Assembly: GCA_039707465.1 (NCBI GenBank)
Contig: CM077643.1
Span: forward strand, 39,518,605-39,582,604
From: Rhabdophis nuchalis
Lineage: Eukaryota; Chordata; Lepidosauria; Squamata; Natricidae
Direction of reading: 5' to 3'
DNA length: 64,000 nucleotides
Part shown: positions 1-10,837 of the stretch, piece after piece
How the letters are laid out: each line of letters opens with the position of its first letter
How positions within the stretch are numbered: position 1 is the stretch's first letter
Program-made: the position numbers and the translations under genes
The notes under the pieces: model-generated
Database searches by the model: none
The model's input: only the letters and a program-made list of their open reading frames with translations
Told to the model about the DNA's origin: nothing

Positions 1-2190
1 GAGGACCTAGTGGCCGCATGGTTAAGTGCGGCCACGGGGGCCTTGGACCGAGTCGCGCCCTTGCGGCCTGTCTTGCGACGACGAATCACCCAGGCTCCTT
101 GGTTTACTGAGGAGCTTCGGGGGATGAAACGCCACAAGAGACGCCTAGAGAGCAGATGGAGATCCTCTCGCTCCGAAGCCGACCGAACACTAGTGAGAAC
201 CCATATTAGGGCTTACTTAGTGGCGATAAAGGTGGCCAAACGTGAGTATTGTGCCACCCTAATTGCATCCGCAGATAACCGCCCTGCCGCCCTGTTTGGG
301 GTGACCCGCTCCCTCCTTCACCAGAGACCGCGGGAAGCCCCTCTACAAGGGCGAGCAGAGGAATTTGGGATTTATCTGCAGGAGAAAATCACTCGGATTC
401 GGAATGAGCTACCCTCCATCGACAGTGGTCCTGTGGGACTGTCCGAGACTAGTCTTGAGGTTCCATCTTGGGAGGAGTTTGACTTTGTTACCACCGAGGA
501 TATGGACAGGTTGTCAAGGAAACTTAGGGCGACCACATGTTTATTGGACCCGTGTCCCTCCTGGCTTGTACTGGCATCCTGGGAGACGACACGAGGCTGG
601 CTCCAGGGCATTGTCAACGCATCTTTGAGTGAGGGGTCCTTACCTTCCGTCTTGAAAGAGGCGGTGGTGAGGCCCCTCCTCAAGAAGCCGTCCCTGGACC
701 CAGCTTTATTAGAGAACTATCGTCCGGTCTCCAACCTTCACTTTCTGGTGAAGGTTGTTGAGAGTGTGGTAGCCCAACAGTTTCCGCGACACCTGGAGGA
801 AGTTGATTATCTAGACCCGCGCCAGTCCGGCTTCCGACCCGGTCACAGTACCAAGACAGCATTGGTCGCGTTGGTTGATGATCTCTGGAGGGCGCGGGAT
901 AGAGGTTATTCCTCTATCCTAGTCCTGTTAGACCTCTCAGCAGCTTTCGATACCATCGACCATGGTATCCTATTGCACCGACTGGGGGGGTTGGGGCTGG
1001 GAGGCACCGTTCTGCGGTGGTTCTCATCTTACCTCTCTGGTCGGTCGCAATATGTGTTGACGGGAGGGCAGAGGTCGACCTCGAGGCCCCTCCTTTTCAA
1101 CACATATATGAAGCCGCTGGGTGAGATCATCCGTGGTTTTGGGGTGGAGTACCATCTGTACGCTGATGACACTCAGTTGTACATATCCACCCCAGACCAC
1201 CCCAACGATGCCGTCGAAGTGCTGTCCCGGTGTTTGGAGGCCGTACGGATCTGGATAGGTGGTAACAAACTCAAGCTCAACCCTGCCAATACTGAGTGGC
1301 TGTGGTTTCAGCCAGATTACTCCAACTCTGGCCATTGGGGGCGAAACATTGGCCCCCGTGGAGAGGGCGCGCAATTTGGGTGTCCTCCTGGATTTCCGGC
1401 TGTCCTTGGAGGACCATGTGGCAGCCGTGGCCAGGGGGGCATTTCATCAGGTACGCCTGATGCGCCAATTGCGCCCCTTACTGGACCGGGCTGCCCTTCG
1501 CACAGTCACTCAAGCTCTTGTGACGTCCCGTCTCGACTACTGTAATGCTCTCTACATGGGGTTTCCCTTGAGATGCACTCGAAAGCTACAGCTAGTCCAA
1601 AACGCAGCCGCGCAGGTAATTACGGGAGCTACCAGAAGCTCCCATATAACACCAATCCTGCGCGAGCTGCATTGGCTTCCTGTGGTCTTTCGGGTGCGCT
1701 TCAAGGTCTTGACGACCATCTTTAAAGCGCTCCATGGCTCGGGGCCTAGTTATATGCGAGACCGTCTCGTGCCCCATACATCCCTTAGACCAATACGCTC
1801 CCACAGAGAGGGCCTTCTCAGGGTGCCGTCGGCCGGACAATGCCGACTGGCGACACCCAGGGGAAGAGCCTTCTCTGTGGTGGGCCCTGCCCTTTGGAAC
1901 GACCTACCCCCTGAACTCCGGACCATCACCGACCTCCGCCTCTTCCGCCAATGTCTAAAGACATACTTTTTTCATCAAGCCGGCCTAGCCTAACCTCCCA
2001 TGGGGACTGTAGAAAAGTTTTAAATTGGGTTTTAATTAATAATTGGTTTTAGCACAGGTTTGGGATCTAATATATATTTTAAATTATTTATGTTCTATTT
2101 TTGTATGTTTTTTAAATCTCCTGTGCGCCGCCCTGGGTCCTTTGCGGAGAAGGGCGGGATATAAATGTAATAAAATAAATAAATAAATAA
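1..2190 (+). mobile_element. L2-clade LINE, 3' two kilobases, 5' end outside window
   Basis: The element enters from the left edge and runs through the reverse transcriptase and C-terminal region to its 3' UTR. The 3' UTR ends in a small hairpin (CGCCCT pairing with AGGGCG around 2128-2157) and an (AAAT)n tail near 2165-2190. The same 3' terminus (GC-rich hairpin, then 'ataaatgtaataaa', then AAT- or AAAT-type repeats) recurs in at least seven other copies here, on both strands. L2 LINEs move by target-primed reverse transcription, in which the encoded protein recognises the 3' end. The clade call rests on the RT motifs described for the reading frame; the family name is not verified. Confidence 0.9.
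10..1993 (+). pseudogene. L2 ORF2 fragment (reverse transcriptase plus C-terminal region), frameshifted and internally deleted
   Basis: A frame of 511 codons opens at the left edge and carries RT blocks in order: NYRPVSNLHFLVKVVE near 715, SGFRPGHST near 826, LDLSAAFDTIDHGILLHRL near 928 (motif A) and YADDTQLYIS near 1160 (catalytic motif C). The sister copy at 37.6-39.6 kb has GVPQGSVLSP between SRPL and LLFNTYMKP; here about 39 bases are missing in frame near 1090, which removes this RT motif. Near 1310 the frame shifts by one and the C-terminal part continues in the second frame to the stop at 1991-1993, including SRLDYCNALYMG, LHWLPVVFRVRFK and PALWNDLPPEL. No endonuclease domain is seen; it would lie upstream of the window. 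The copy cannot be autonomous. Confidence 0.9.
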
Positions 2191-2419
2191 ATACCAGAGG
2201 GAGTCTTTCATGTAAAATAATTGGCTATACAAAGCCTCCAGATTGCTTCTATAATGCTCCTGAAGCATTATCTTTAAATTGTCCCAGCCCATGAACATAA
2301 GAGTGTTTTACAAACTTTACAAAGTTGTCCTGGATACTCCAATATTTATTTCTCCGAGTATGTTTGTTGAGGTACTTATCTAAGCATTATCTATTCCAAA
2401 CAGAATAAGGATACTCAAG

Positions 2420-3081
2420 CAGAGCCGTCTTTACACCATTTTGGGCCCCTAGGCATAGAAATAGTGTTGGGCCCCTGGGCAAAGAAAGAGTGCTGCCCCC
2501 CCGCAGGAATAAAAAATAAATGGTTGATAATATTAAAAATAATGTATTATTTATTTCATTGTCACTATACTAATTTCAACAAAATTGTTGTTAAAACATG
2601 TTGTACAGCTGCAACTATAATCAACATTAAACATGAAAAACGGAGAAAAGAGATTTTATTTACATGTTTTATAGTATTACACATGATATTTACAAAAACA
2701 AAAAAATTTACACACAAAAACAGATATTTACATATGTTTTTTAAATAATAAGCACCATAACATATTACATCTATTACACAAGGTCAAACAAAGGTATTAA
2801 AATTCGTAATGGAAAAAAAAATACTTAGATTAGAAAAATTTCAGTACGGTACTTTATTATAACAAGCGTTTGCGACATTTCTTTTCAGAAAATTGTTTTA
2901 TTATCGGCTTGTTTTATTATCGGGCCCGTTCGCATATAAACACAAAATTATGAGATTTTTATAAAATAATACTAAATTTTATACGGGTTTTCCGAAACCC
3001 TACAACATATTCGCATGGGGCCCCTATGGTCGTGGGCCCCCGGGCAAATGCCCAACGGGCCTATGCGTTAAGACGGCATTG
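2420..3081. mobile_element. Non-autonomous hAT-type DNA transposon, 662 bp, with TSD
   Basis: The ends are imperfect inverted repeats: the left end starts CAGAGCCGTCTTTAC, and the right end reads GTTAAGACGGCATTG. Both sides are flanked by the same 8-mer TACTCAAG (2412-2419 and 3082-3089), a perfect 8-bp duplication of the kind hAT transposases make. The interior is AT-rich, with GGGCCC-containing segments near both ends. No transposase reading frame is visible; the short frames inside are uninformative. Confidence 0.8.
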
Positions 3082-3089
3082 TACTCAAG

Positions 3090-3915
3090 AAATTCCATCA
3101 GAAATTTATTTCAGGAGTAAAAGGGACTCCATTCTAATGAGAAGTGAGATCAGAGGAAAGCCCTGCAATACACAGGAAGTCCTCTCATTGTTCCTGTTTC
3201 TTCTTCTTTGTTTACAGTGATGAAGGATAAAATAGTGTCTGCTATCAGCCTCAAATGCTGTAGTTATTGGTTACAGGAACTCGCTAGAGAAATTCTAAAG
3301 CTCACTACTAGTTCTAGTATAGAAGGAACTTGTGAAGTGTCTACTTCCAGATAGCCAATGAGATGAGGAGCAGAAGTAAAAGAAGGGTAAAAATCTTTCA
3401 ACCGTGTTCAGGAGAATTCAGAAATGTAGGGTTCTTCCTGACTCCAGAGACTGAAAATTACACTGAGATAATTTTTAAATATATATATATATATATTTAT
3501 TATAAACTAAGAACAAAAAAAAAAACATAGATACAACTGGGAGTGACTCACCCCCTATATGTATACAGTTACAAAGTAACATCATATATCATCTTACTAC
3601 ATTTCCAGTTATTTCTGTCTATCTACGTCTTACATTTATTAATCCTTAGTTCTTTATAGTTGTTACTGCTCCATATATTTACTATTTAAATATCTGCACT
3701 GTACATTTTTCCTTATTGCTTATGAGATAAATTTTGTAATTCAATGTCCAAAAGACATCTGTGAGAGCACTAGAGATCCCAAAAGCAGAAGTGAACGCTT
3801 TCTTCCTTTAAGTTAGTAAAGTTAGTAGTGAGTAGTTAGTAAGTTATCTAAATCACGGTGTCCAGGCAGATATATGAAGGGCGGGGGGAACTCATGGTAG
3901 TCAGTGATATATCTC
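3090..3915. other. No gene seen; AT-rich unique-looking sequence
   Basis: There is a short (TA)n run near 3478-3499 and an A-run near 3517. No convincing coding frame or element end was recognised. Confidence 0.5.
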
Positions 3916-4110
3916 TGATTAATCAATAATAATTAATCAGTGCAACAACTGGCCTCCAGAAGTTGTGAATGCTCCAACACTGGAAGTTTTTTTAAAAAGA
4001 GGTTGGATAACCATTTGTCTGAAATGGTATAGGGTTTCCTGCCTTAGCAGGGGGTTGGACTAGAAGACCTCCAAGGTCCCTTCCAACTCTGTTATCCTAT
4101 TCTATTATAT
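3916..4110 (+). mobile_element. CR1 LINE, 3' end only
   Basis: Contains the last part of CR1 ORF2 (degenerate codons for EVVNAPTLEVF and NHLSEMV) followed by the CR1 3' UTR with GGGGGTTGGACTAGAAGACC and CTTCCAACTCTGTTAT. The tail is a degenerate (ATTCT)-type repeat. Heavily 5'-truncated. Confidence 0.88.
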
Positions 4111-4283
4111 TTCAAATTGAGGAATTCCAAAGTACTTCACAGCATTACCCATTCTGTACAATTCCCTTGTTTTTAGACTTAGAATAACTTTATTGTCATT
4201 TTGAATGTAAACTAATCAGCATACATTAAAATGGAATTTCATTGCATACAGCACTCAAAGGGTCACCACTTCCAATACATACT
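4111..4283 (+). repeat. Block following a CR1 tail, duplicated at 9446-9612
   Basis: About 165 bp directly after this CR1 tail is closely similar to the sequence directly after the CR1 tail at 9.4 kb; shared words include CTTTATTGTCATTTTGAATG and CTCAAAGGGTCACCAC. It could be a 3' transduction, a local duplication, or an independent repeat that received CR1 insertions twice. Confidence 0.6.
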
Positions 4284-4284
4284 A

Positions 4285-5413
4285 CCGTATTTTTTGGAGG
4301 ATAAGATGCACCTTTTTTCCTCTAAAAAGAGGCTGAAAATCTGGGTGTGTCTTATACACTGAATACAGCATTTTTTGCCTCCTGAAGCCCTGCCCCTTCA
4401 CCAAAATGGCCGTGCATAGCCTTATGGAGGCTTCCAGAGAGCTCCTGGGGGCTGGGGAGGGCAGAAATGTGCGGGAAATGGGCCATTTTTTGCTCCCCCA
4501 GCCCCCAGCAGCACTCTATATGCCTCTATAAGGCTATGTATGCAGGGTATTTTTTTACCAAAAAAGGCCCATTTTTGTGGAAAATGGGTCATTTTCCACT
4601 TGTTTTTTGCCCCCCCTAGCACTCTATGAGCCCCCACCCCCAGGCTATTCATGCCTTTTATTTGAAAAAAAGCGGGCCTATTTTTGCAAAAAACAGGGCA
4701 TTTTGGGGAGGTTTGCAGAGTGCAACCCCCCCCCCTGCTTCCGGAAAGCTATTTAGTTAGAGTGGATGATGAGAATGACATTGATCAAGTGCTGTGCCTG
4801 CAGAAACAAAGTGTTAGGTGCTACAGGTTTTCCTTCTCTAGCACATGGATAAATACACCTGGAAACATTTACCTACCTACCTACTCTCTCTCTCCCTCCC
4901 TACCTACCTACTGTATTTCTCTCTCTCCCCCCTCTATCTACCTATATACCTACCTACCTACTCTCTCCCCCCCACCTATCTACTGTATTTCTCTCTATTT
5001 TTCTCTCTCTATCCCTCTACCTATCAACCTACCTACTCTTTCTCTCCCCCTACCTACCTACCTACTGTATTTCTCTCTCTATTTCTCTCTCTCTCTATCC
5101 CTTTATCTATCTACCTAACTACCCTCTCTCTCCCCCCCCCTACATACCTACTGTATTTCTCTCTCTATTTCTCTCTCTCTCTCTCTCTATCCCTTTATCT
5201 ACCTACCTAACTACCCTCTCCCCCCCCCCCACCTACCTACTGTATTTCTCTCTCTCTCTCTATCCCTTTATCTACCTACCTATCTACTGTATTTCTCTCT
5301 CTTTCTCTCCCTCTCTATCCCTCTATCTACCTACCGACTTTTTTAAAAAAAATTGCCTCTTCAAAACCTGGGTGCGTATTATACTCCGGTGCGTCTTACA
5401 CTCCGAAAAATGA
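4285..5413. mobile_element. TA-target (mariner-like) non-autonomous element with internal minisatellite
   Basis: The left end follows a TA and reads CCGTATTTTTTGGAGGATAA, then GATGCACC. The right end, GGTGCGTCTTACACTCCGAA followed by AAAT, is the inverted match. A second, better-preserved member at 17440-18174 has TA on both sides. The interior includes GC-rich blocks (4380-4740) and the CTAC/TCTC minisatellite at 4868-5335. No transposase frame. The superfamily is inferred from the TA target only. Confidence 0.6.
4868..5335. repeat. CTAC/TCTC-rich minisatellite
   Basis: Irregular units of roughly 60-100 bp repeat the order (CTAC)n, TGTATTTCTCTC, (TC)n, TATCCCTTTATC. Read on the other strand, the same unit (GGTAGGTAG, then ATAGAGGGATAGAGAG, then GAGAAATACAGTA) fills the interior of the Helitrons at 28.2 and 31.1 kb and touches the one at 31.6 kb. 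Open frames through this block are repeat artefacts. Confidence 0.8.
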
Positions 5414-6306
5414 TGATCACATAGGCATCCTAGTGAATACATAACAACAATTTGCAAAGAAAAAAACATTTGGCTTCATAATTCAATTATCTCGACTGAG
5501 ATAACTGAAAGGATGTGAGTCACTTGCTCACCCCATCCTCAAATATGTTTTGCCATTATGTGGACTAACGTCTATTTTGGGGTCTATAAGAAAAAGACAA
5601 AAGTTAATTGTTTTGTTTTATTTATTTTTTTCTTAATCTAAATCTGCCTAGTAGACTAATGGCTGTAATGAATCAGAGAATTCCATAGCCCCAAACAGTC
5701 TCCGCTAAAACATGATTTTATCATGAGCTCTGCAATTCTTTTCCTGAGCAAATCATTTTATGACGGAAAACTCTCTAGAGATTAGCTGGCATCAACACAA
5801 AAGCAATTGCTTTTCCTATCAACAAACTTTCATTACTTTTTCTGGGGCGTCTTTTCTTCTGGACAAAGGTGAGTTTCATTTTCATAGCCCTTGGATTTGT
5901 GTGCAGTTGATAATATGCCAATTCCTGCTTTTACTTTGTTTCCTGGCCCTTTCAAACGGACATCATATCCGAGACATTTTTCAAAGCCCAGTGTTTGGAG
6001 AGTTGGTTCAAAGCAAAATGCATTTGAAAAAAGAGGTGATATCTTAGATTGGAAGGTTGAGGTGTTACACAAAGCCCAGGCATTTATTACAAATACTTGT
6101 AGATTTATTTAATTGCATTATAACAATAAATAACACTTCAGTTTGGAGAAGTGATTATGTGTGAGTCTGAATAATTTCCTGTCCCTTTCTCACCATCTGA
6201 CAAATTTCTAGTTTTCAGGAAAGGTGAACAAATGTAACATTTACAGCAATAAAATAAATAAAGTAGCATAGGTGGCCAATGGAATGTTGCAAATACATGA
6301 GACAGT
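5414..6306. other. No gene seen
   Basis: AT-rich sequence without recognisable element ends. Short frames around 5760-6112 show no domain and are not supported as genes. Confidence 0.45.
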
Positions 6307-7175
6307 TGTCAACCCTGAAGTGAACCTGGCTGAAGCCATCTTGGAGGCTTAAGGGGTTGCACACAACGGTGGGAGGGAGGAAATACGTAGTTAGATGGGG
6401 TTTTGTAGCCAAAGCAATGAAGTTTTCCTGTGGGAACCAAGGACAGTCTCACAGGTGGTGCAAGTAACTAAGCACAAGTAACTAAGCGACCAGCCAGCAC
6501 TTGGATTGGACAGCATGACTAATGACTTGAGGTGGAAAGGGGAAAGTTTTATCAGGTGAAGGCCGCAGGAAATTTCAGAGTTGTCTTCCACCAGTTGTGC
6601 CAATATAAAGTAACCAATAAACCATTTAAAAATGAGCCAGTAGTGTGCAGCAGCTGCCAAAAAAGCCATAGGCTTCATAAACAGAGTGCAGAGAAGAGCA
6701 ACAAAGATGATTAGGGGACTGGAGGCTGAAATATATGAAGAACGGTTGCAGGAACTGGGTATGTCTAGTTTAATGAAAAGAAGGACTAGGGGAGACACAA
6801 TAGCAGTGTTCCAGTATCTCAGGGGTTGCCACAAAGAAGAGGGAGTCAAGCTAGTCTCCAAAGCACCTGAGGGCAGAACAAGAAGCAATGGGTGGAAACT
6901 AATCAAGGAGAGAAGCAATCTAGAACTAGGAGGAAATTTCCTGACAGTTAGAAAAATTAATCAGGGGAACAACTTGCTTCCAGAAGTTGTGAATGCTCCA
7001 ACACTGGATGTTTTTAAGAAGAGAGTAGACAACCATTTGTCTGAAATGGTATAGGTTTGCTTGAGCAGGGATTGTATTAGAAGACCTCCAAGGTCCCTTC
7101 CAACTCGGCTATTGTATTGTATTGTATTGAACCTGCCTGCCTTGGAGTTCTGTTTGAAGAACAGAATATCTGAAG
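6307..7175 (+). mobile_element. Solo LTR copy A, interrupted by a CR1
   Basis: 6307-6610 and about 7128-7175 resemble the solo LTRs at 27.9 and 40.6 kb. Shared signals are GGAACCAAGGAC-CTCAC, GTGCCAATAT just before the AATAAA region, and CTTGGAGTT in the last 60 bp. The 5'-truncated CR1 sits between, at the position where copy B carries a Helitron. No internal retroviral genes are seen. The retrotransposon class (endogenous retrovirus or Gypsy) is not determined. Confidence 0.5.
6612..7127 (+). mobile_element. CR1 LINE, 5'-truncated and internally deleted
   Basis: Encodes the CR1 ORF2 C-terminal segment: [50 protein letters not shown] and NHLSEMV. About 130 bp present in the 46-kb copy, between CAAAAAAGCC and the codons for RVQRR, are missing around 6670. 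It ends in the CR1 3' UTR and a (TATTG)n tail at 7107-7127. Confidence 0.9.
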
Positions 7176-7724
7176 GTCAGTGACAAAGATGCACTGAAGC
7201 TAGTGTAGCATGAGGGCTTGCTGAACACTGGAGCCACCAAACTGGCCTACAAGAAAGATCAAATGAGGAATAGGAAACAGAGATGGCAAAGCAAAGTATT
7301 ACATGCCCAATACATAAAAAATAGCAGAAAAAGCAGATAACAACAAGAACTGGTAGTTGCTAGGGAAAAATTGAAGAAAGAGACTGAGGAGCTCATTCTG
7401 GCTGCACAAGACCAAGTCTTAAGAACAAATGCAAGCAAAGCCAGAATTGAGAAGACAGCAACAGTAAGAAAATGCCACTTCTGGTGGGGTGGAGTGAAGA
7501 AACAGTGGGCAACCTAACTGGCTGCTGCAAGAACATCAGACAGACTGATAACAAACTATGACAAAGTAGCAACAATAGTGCACAGGAAGTTCTGCAAGAG
7601 ATACCATTTGCCTGCAAGCAAGAACTGGTGGAACCACAAAATAGACAAAATAATAGAAAATGAAGAAGCTAAAGTGCTCTGGGACTTTAGAATTCAAACA
7701 ACCACCTGCCACATAACACCCCAG

Positions 7725-7763
<39 letters not shown>

Positions 7764-7925
7764 GTGGGGTGGGGTGGGGTGGGGTGGGGTGGGGAGATAC
7801 CAATAGTGATAGACATCTTGGAGGCAATTCCAAAATGTCTGGAGCACCACTTGAATACCATTAGCGTTGACAAAATCATCACCAGTCAATTGCAAAGGGC
7901 AATTGCATTTACTTATATTCTGTAA
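7150..7925 (+). mobile_element. R4/Dong-like LINE remnant (C-terminal region with restriction-like endonuclease)
   Basis: Three separate stretches translate to segments characteristic of LINEs with a restriction-like endonuclease. EELILAAQDQVLRTNASKAR lies near 7388-7447. KFCKRYHLPASKNWWNHKID, followed by ENEEAKVLWDFRIQ, lies near 7588-7700. AIPKCLEHHLNTISVDK, then SQLQRAIAFTYIL, lies near 7825-7922. In the family the PD...D nuclease residues fall between the second and third stretches; here a (TG)n plus (GGGGT)n microsatellite occupies that place. The RT domain is absent and the frames are broken. R4 is one of the LINE clades known from lizards. Family assignment is from memory of motifs, not a search. 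Confidence 0.65.
7725..7794. repeat. (TG)n followed by (GGGGT)n microsatellite
   Basis: About 19 TG units are followed directly by about six GGGGT units, inside the R4-like remnant. Confidence 0.95.
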
Positions 7926-8333
7926 TCATATATTTAATATTATTAAACAACATCTGCCTTTCAGGCCCTTGGGAATGACTCAGTTGATGAATAAAAATGT
8001 CAAATTCACTTTAAACATCTGGCTGACAATCAACCAATCATAAAGATATTGCAATTTTGTCTAGTAAAATATAACTTTTATTTTCAGGTAAAGGTACCAA
8101 TGTTTGGGAAATTTTCCTTCCCTTCCCTCTACTCCACTCCACTCCACTCTTACGTTGTACATTAAGTAAACATATATATTCTTACCTTAGAATTAACATG
8201 CTAGTGCAACATAAAACAGATAATCATGGTAATGTTTGAAATTACAAAAGAAAAAAGACTTGGAAAATCACAAAGAATTTTTTTTTAAAAAAAATGAGCA
8301 TCTTTCTTGAAACTCTTACCCCTCCCCCCACCA
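7926..8333. other. No gene seen
   Basis: AT-rich, with a short (ACTCC)n run near 8129-8148. Nothing recognised. Confidence 0.5.
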
Positions 8334-8596
8334 CTCAGCACTAGAAGTCTACATCAGACATGTTGCAGCGAATTGTTAAAGTGTGTTGTTTGCCAACATG
8401 TGAATTAGATGGGTTTTTTTCCCCTTTTGGAAGGGGAAAAACCCCCATCTAATTCACATGTTGGCAAACAACACACCTTAACAATTCGCTGCAACATGTC
8501 TGGAAGGGGGAAAAACCCCATCTAATTCACATGTTGGCAAACAACACACCTTAACAATTCGCTGCAACATGTCTGATGTAGACTTCTAGTGCTGAG
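8334..8596. repeat. Long palindrome with a duplicated arm
   Basis: The left arm 8334-8427 (CTCAGCACTAGAAGTC ... AATTAGATGGG) is the near-perfect inverse of 8502-8596. Between them, 8433-8501 is a second, slightly shorter copy of the right arm, so one forward and two reverse arms are present. The G/C-rich turn contains CCCCTTTTGGAAGGGG at 8421-8436. No coding content. It may be a foldback element or a rearranged hairpin. Confidence 0.85.
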
Positions 8597-8984
8597 CAAT
8601 AATTCTTTTAGACAATCCATTTGCTGAAAATTTGACAACTTTTGAAGTCTTGATAGATTCCAACTACTGGGGTTATAGCCAAAAAGAGTATATGCATCTT
8701 TAATATACAATGATTGATTTACAGTCATAAAACAGTAAAAAACATTTACTGTCTATCTCTTTGCAGGTGATAAAAAAATAACCTGGGGAAGCGAGCAGGG
8801 CTACTCATCTTCACCTTGCAGTAGCTAGTGGAGAGAATCTCTGTCTTCTTTCACATTTCCTTCCTCTTTTTTAACTTTAAAATACTTCTGTGAATTTTTT
8901 TTTGGGGGGGGCTCATACAATTCCCTTGGCCACTTGTTACAAGACAATGCAACATCTCCTTCTCTATTTCTCTGTCTCAACAAC

Positions 8985-9445
8985 AAAGAAGATGTGGAGA
9001 CTCTGAAAGAGTGTATAGAAGAGCAACACAGATGAAAAAACATATGAAAATGGTTGCAGGAACTGGGTATGACTAGTTTAATGAAAAGAAGGACTAGGGG
9101 AGACATGATAGCAGTCTTCCGATATCTCAGGGGCTGCCCCAAAGAAGAGGGAGTCAAACTATTCTCCAAGGCACCTGAGGGTAGAACAAGAAGCAATGAG
9201 TGGAAACTAATCAAGGAGAGAAGCAACTGAGAACTGAGGAGAAATTTCCTGACAGAACAATTAATCAGTGGAACAATTTGCTCCCAGAAGTTGTGAATGC
9301 TCCAACACTGGAAGTTTTTAAGAAGAGTTTAGACAACAATTTATCTGAAATGGTATAGGGTTTCCTGCCTAAGCAGGGGGTTAGACTAGAAGACCTCCAA
9401 AGTCCCTTCCAACTCTGTTATTCTATTCTATTCTATTCTATTCTA
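8985..9445 (+). mobile_element. CR1 LINE 3' end
   Basis: Degenerate CR1 ORF2 C-terminus (around [19 protein letters not shown] at 9055-9110) with several indels, then the 3' UTR and an (ATTCT)n tail at 9420-9446. Five units of the pentamer are intact. The segment after the tail is shared with 4111-4283. Confidence 0.9.
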
Positions 9446-9612
9446 TTTCAAATTGAGGAATTCCAAAGTAGTTCATAGAACTTCCCATTTTGTAGAATTC
9501 CCTTGTTTTTAGATTTAGAACTTTATTGTCATTTTGAATGTACACTAATTGACATACATTAAAATGAAATTTCATTCCATGCAGCTCTCAAAGGGTCACC
9601 ACCTCCAATATA
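9446..9612 (+). repeat. Block following a CR1 tail, second copy of 4111-4283
   Basis: Shares CTTTATTGTCATTTTGAATG and CTCAAAGGGTCACCAC with the block at 4.1 kb in the same order and orientation, again immediately after a CR1 tail. Confidence 0.6.
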
Positions 9613-10837
9613 TACACTGCATAAAAATGTCTAAATAAATAAAAACCAAAATTATGCATTGTACCTACATATATTATATGACACCGAGAAACAACACAGT
9701 CTAATTGCATGTATACATACATGAAACATGGCAAGAAAAAATAATCTTGTGAGTTTACCAGACAGATGGCATAGGGAACAAAGCTGTTGCAGAAGCTGCT
9801 AGTCCCGCTGAAATGCTTCAAAAGTTTACTTCATCCCTTGTGGATACATGATCTTGTTCACCAACTTGTTTCTTTCATGGTGCAGAATAGAGGAAGGATC
9901 ACCTGTTGGCCTACTTTCCACCTCTGTATACCTAAAAGAGTTAAAGCTGAACCAAGCAAGGGCTATGCCTTTTGAGACTGACCATGCTAATTGTCCACAG
10001 CAATTCTGGACATTTCGGGTGTTGTTTTGATAGATATAGAGAAATGACCATGTAGGAATTTATATTATTTACATCTCACTTTTTTTTCTCCATTCCCCCC
10101 ATCACTTTTTCCTTCCCCAGTTTTGCCTGTTAACCCATTTTGTGCTACTTGATTCTTTTCACATTTGTTGGTATTTACTAAATAAACAGCAAGCTATATT
10201 TTTACTAGTTTCACTGAGTAGTGCTTGCTATGATCTAGATGCAGAAACTTGATTGGATACAAAATCAAGTCTCTTTGTTGGGTACAAAATAAAACGGTAA
10301 TTATCCACAGTTACTTTTTCAACATCCTTCATGAACAGGGTGAATACAACATTTATAATGATGTTGGACGTGAACAACCAGGTTTAAAGTATAAAGTTCA
10401 AACAAGCTACTATATTGTTCTCTGTCTATAATACAGGAATCTTCCCTGGCAGCTTTCACCTGGAAAAGATTAGATAAGGCATTTCTGGGGGAGGGGGGTG
10501 AATATCATACCTTGCCCTCTTGTGTCTATGCAGTGAGTCCAGACTAATTTCCCAATCAAGCATTTCTCCTAACTGGGATGGTTGTTTTCTAACAAACAAA
10601 GATAAAAAAGATCTTCAGCTGCCACTTTAAACAGGTGCCCGGAAAATCTGTGGGGGGGGGGGGCAAAAGTGGGACACTCATTGATACGGTATCATTCTAT
10701 AAATTAAAGAATGGCAAGTTTGATTGCTCAACTCAAGGCTCACATTACAAGTTTGGGCACATTGCATGAAGACCTACTTCTCTGCAGAAGTAAAAAATAT
10801 AAGGAAAGAGAAGAAAAGCATATCAGAAGCAGGATGT
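9613..10837. other. No gene seen
   Basis: Low-complexity AT-rich sequence with short G- and C-runs (10479-10498, 10651-10663). Short frames are not supported by any motif. Confidence 0.45.

Noticed and set aside
10..1993. Host protein-coding gene with a 511-codon frame
   Set aside because: Motifs are those of an L2 reverse transcriptase and the same sequence recurs in many copies in the window, including the inverted copy at 37.6-39.6 kb.
4684..5210. Frames of 121-144 codons rich in Leu, Ser, Pro and Tyr
   Set aside because: Translation of the CTAC/TCTC minisatellite; no domain.
7536..7925. Frames across the (TG)n tract with His-Thr or Val-Cys runs
   Set aside because: Microsatellite translation within an R4-like remnant.
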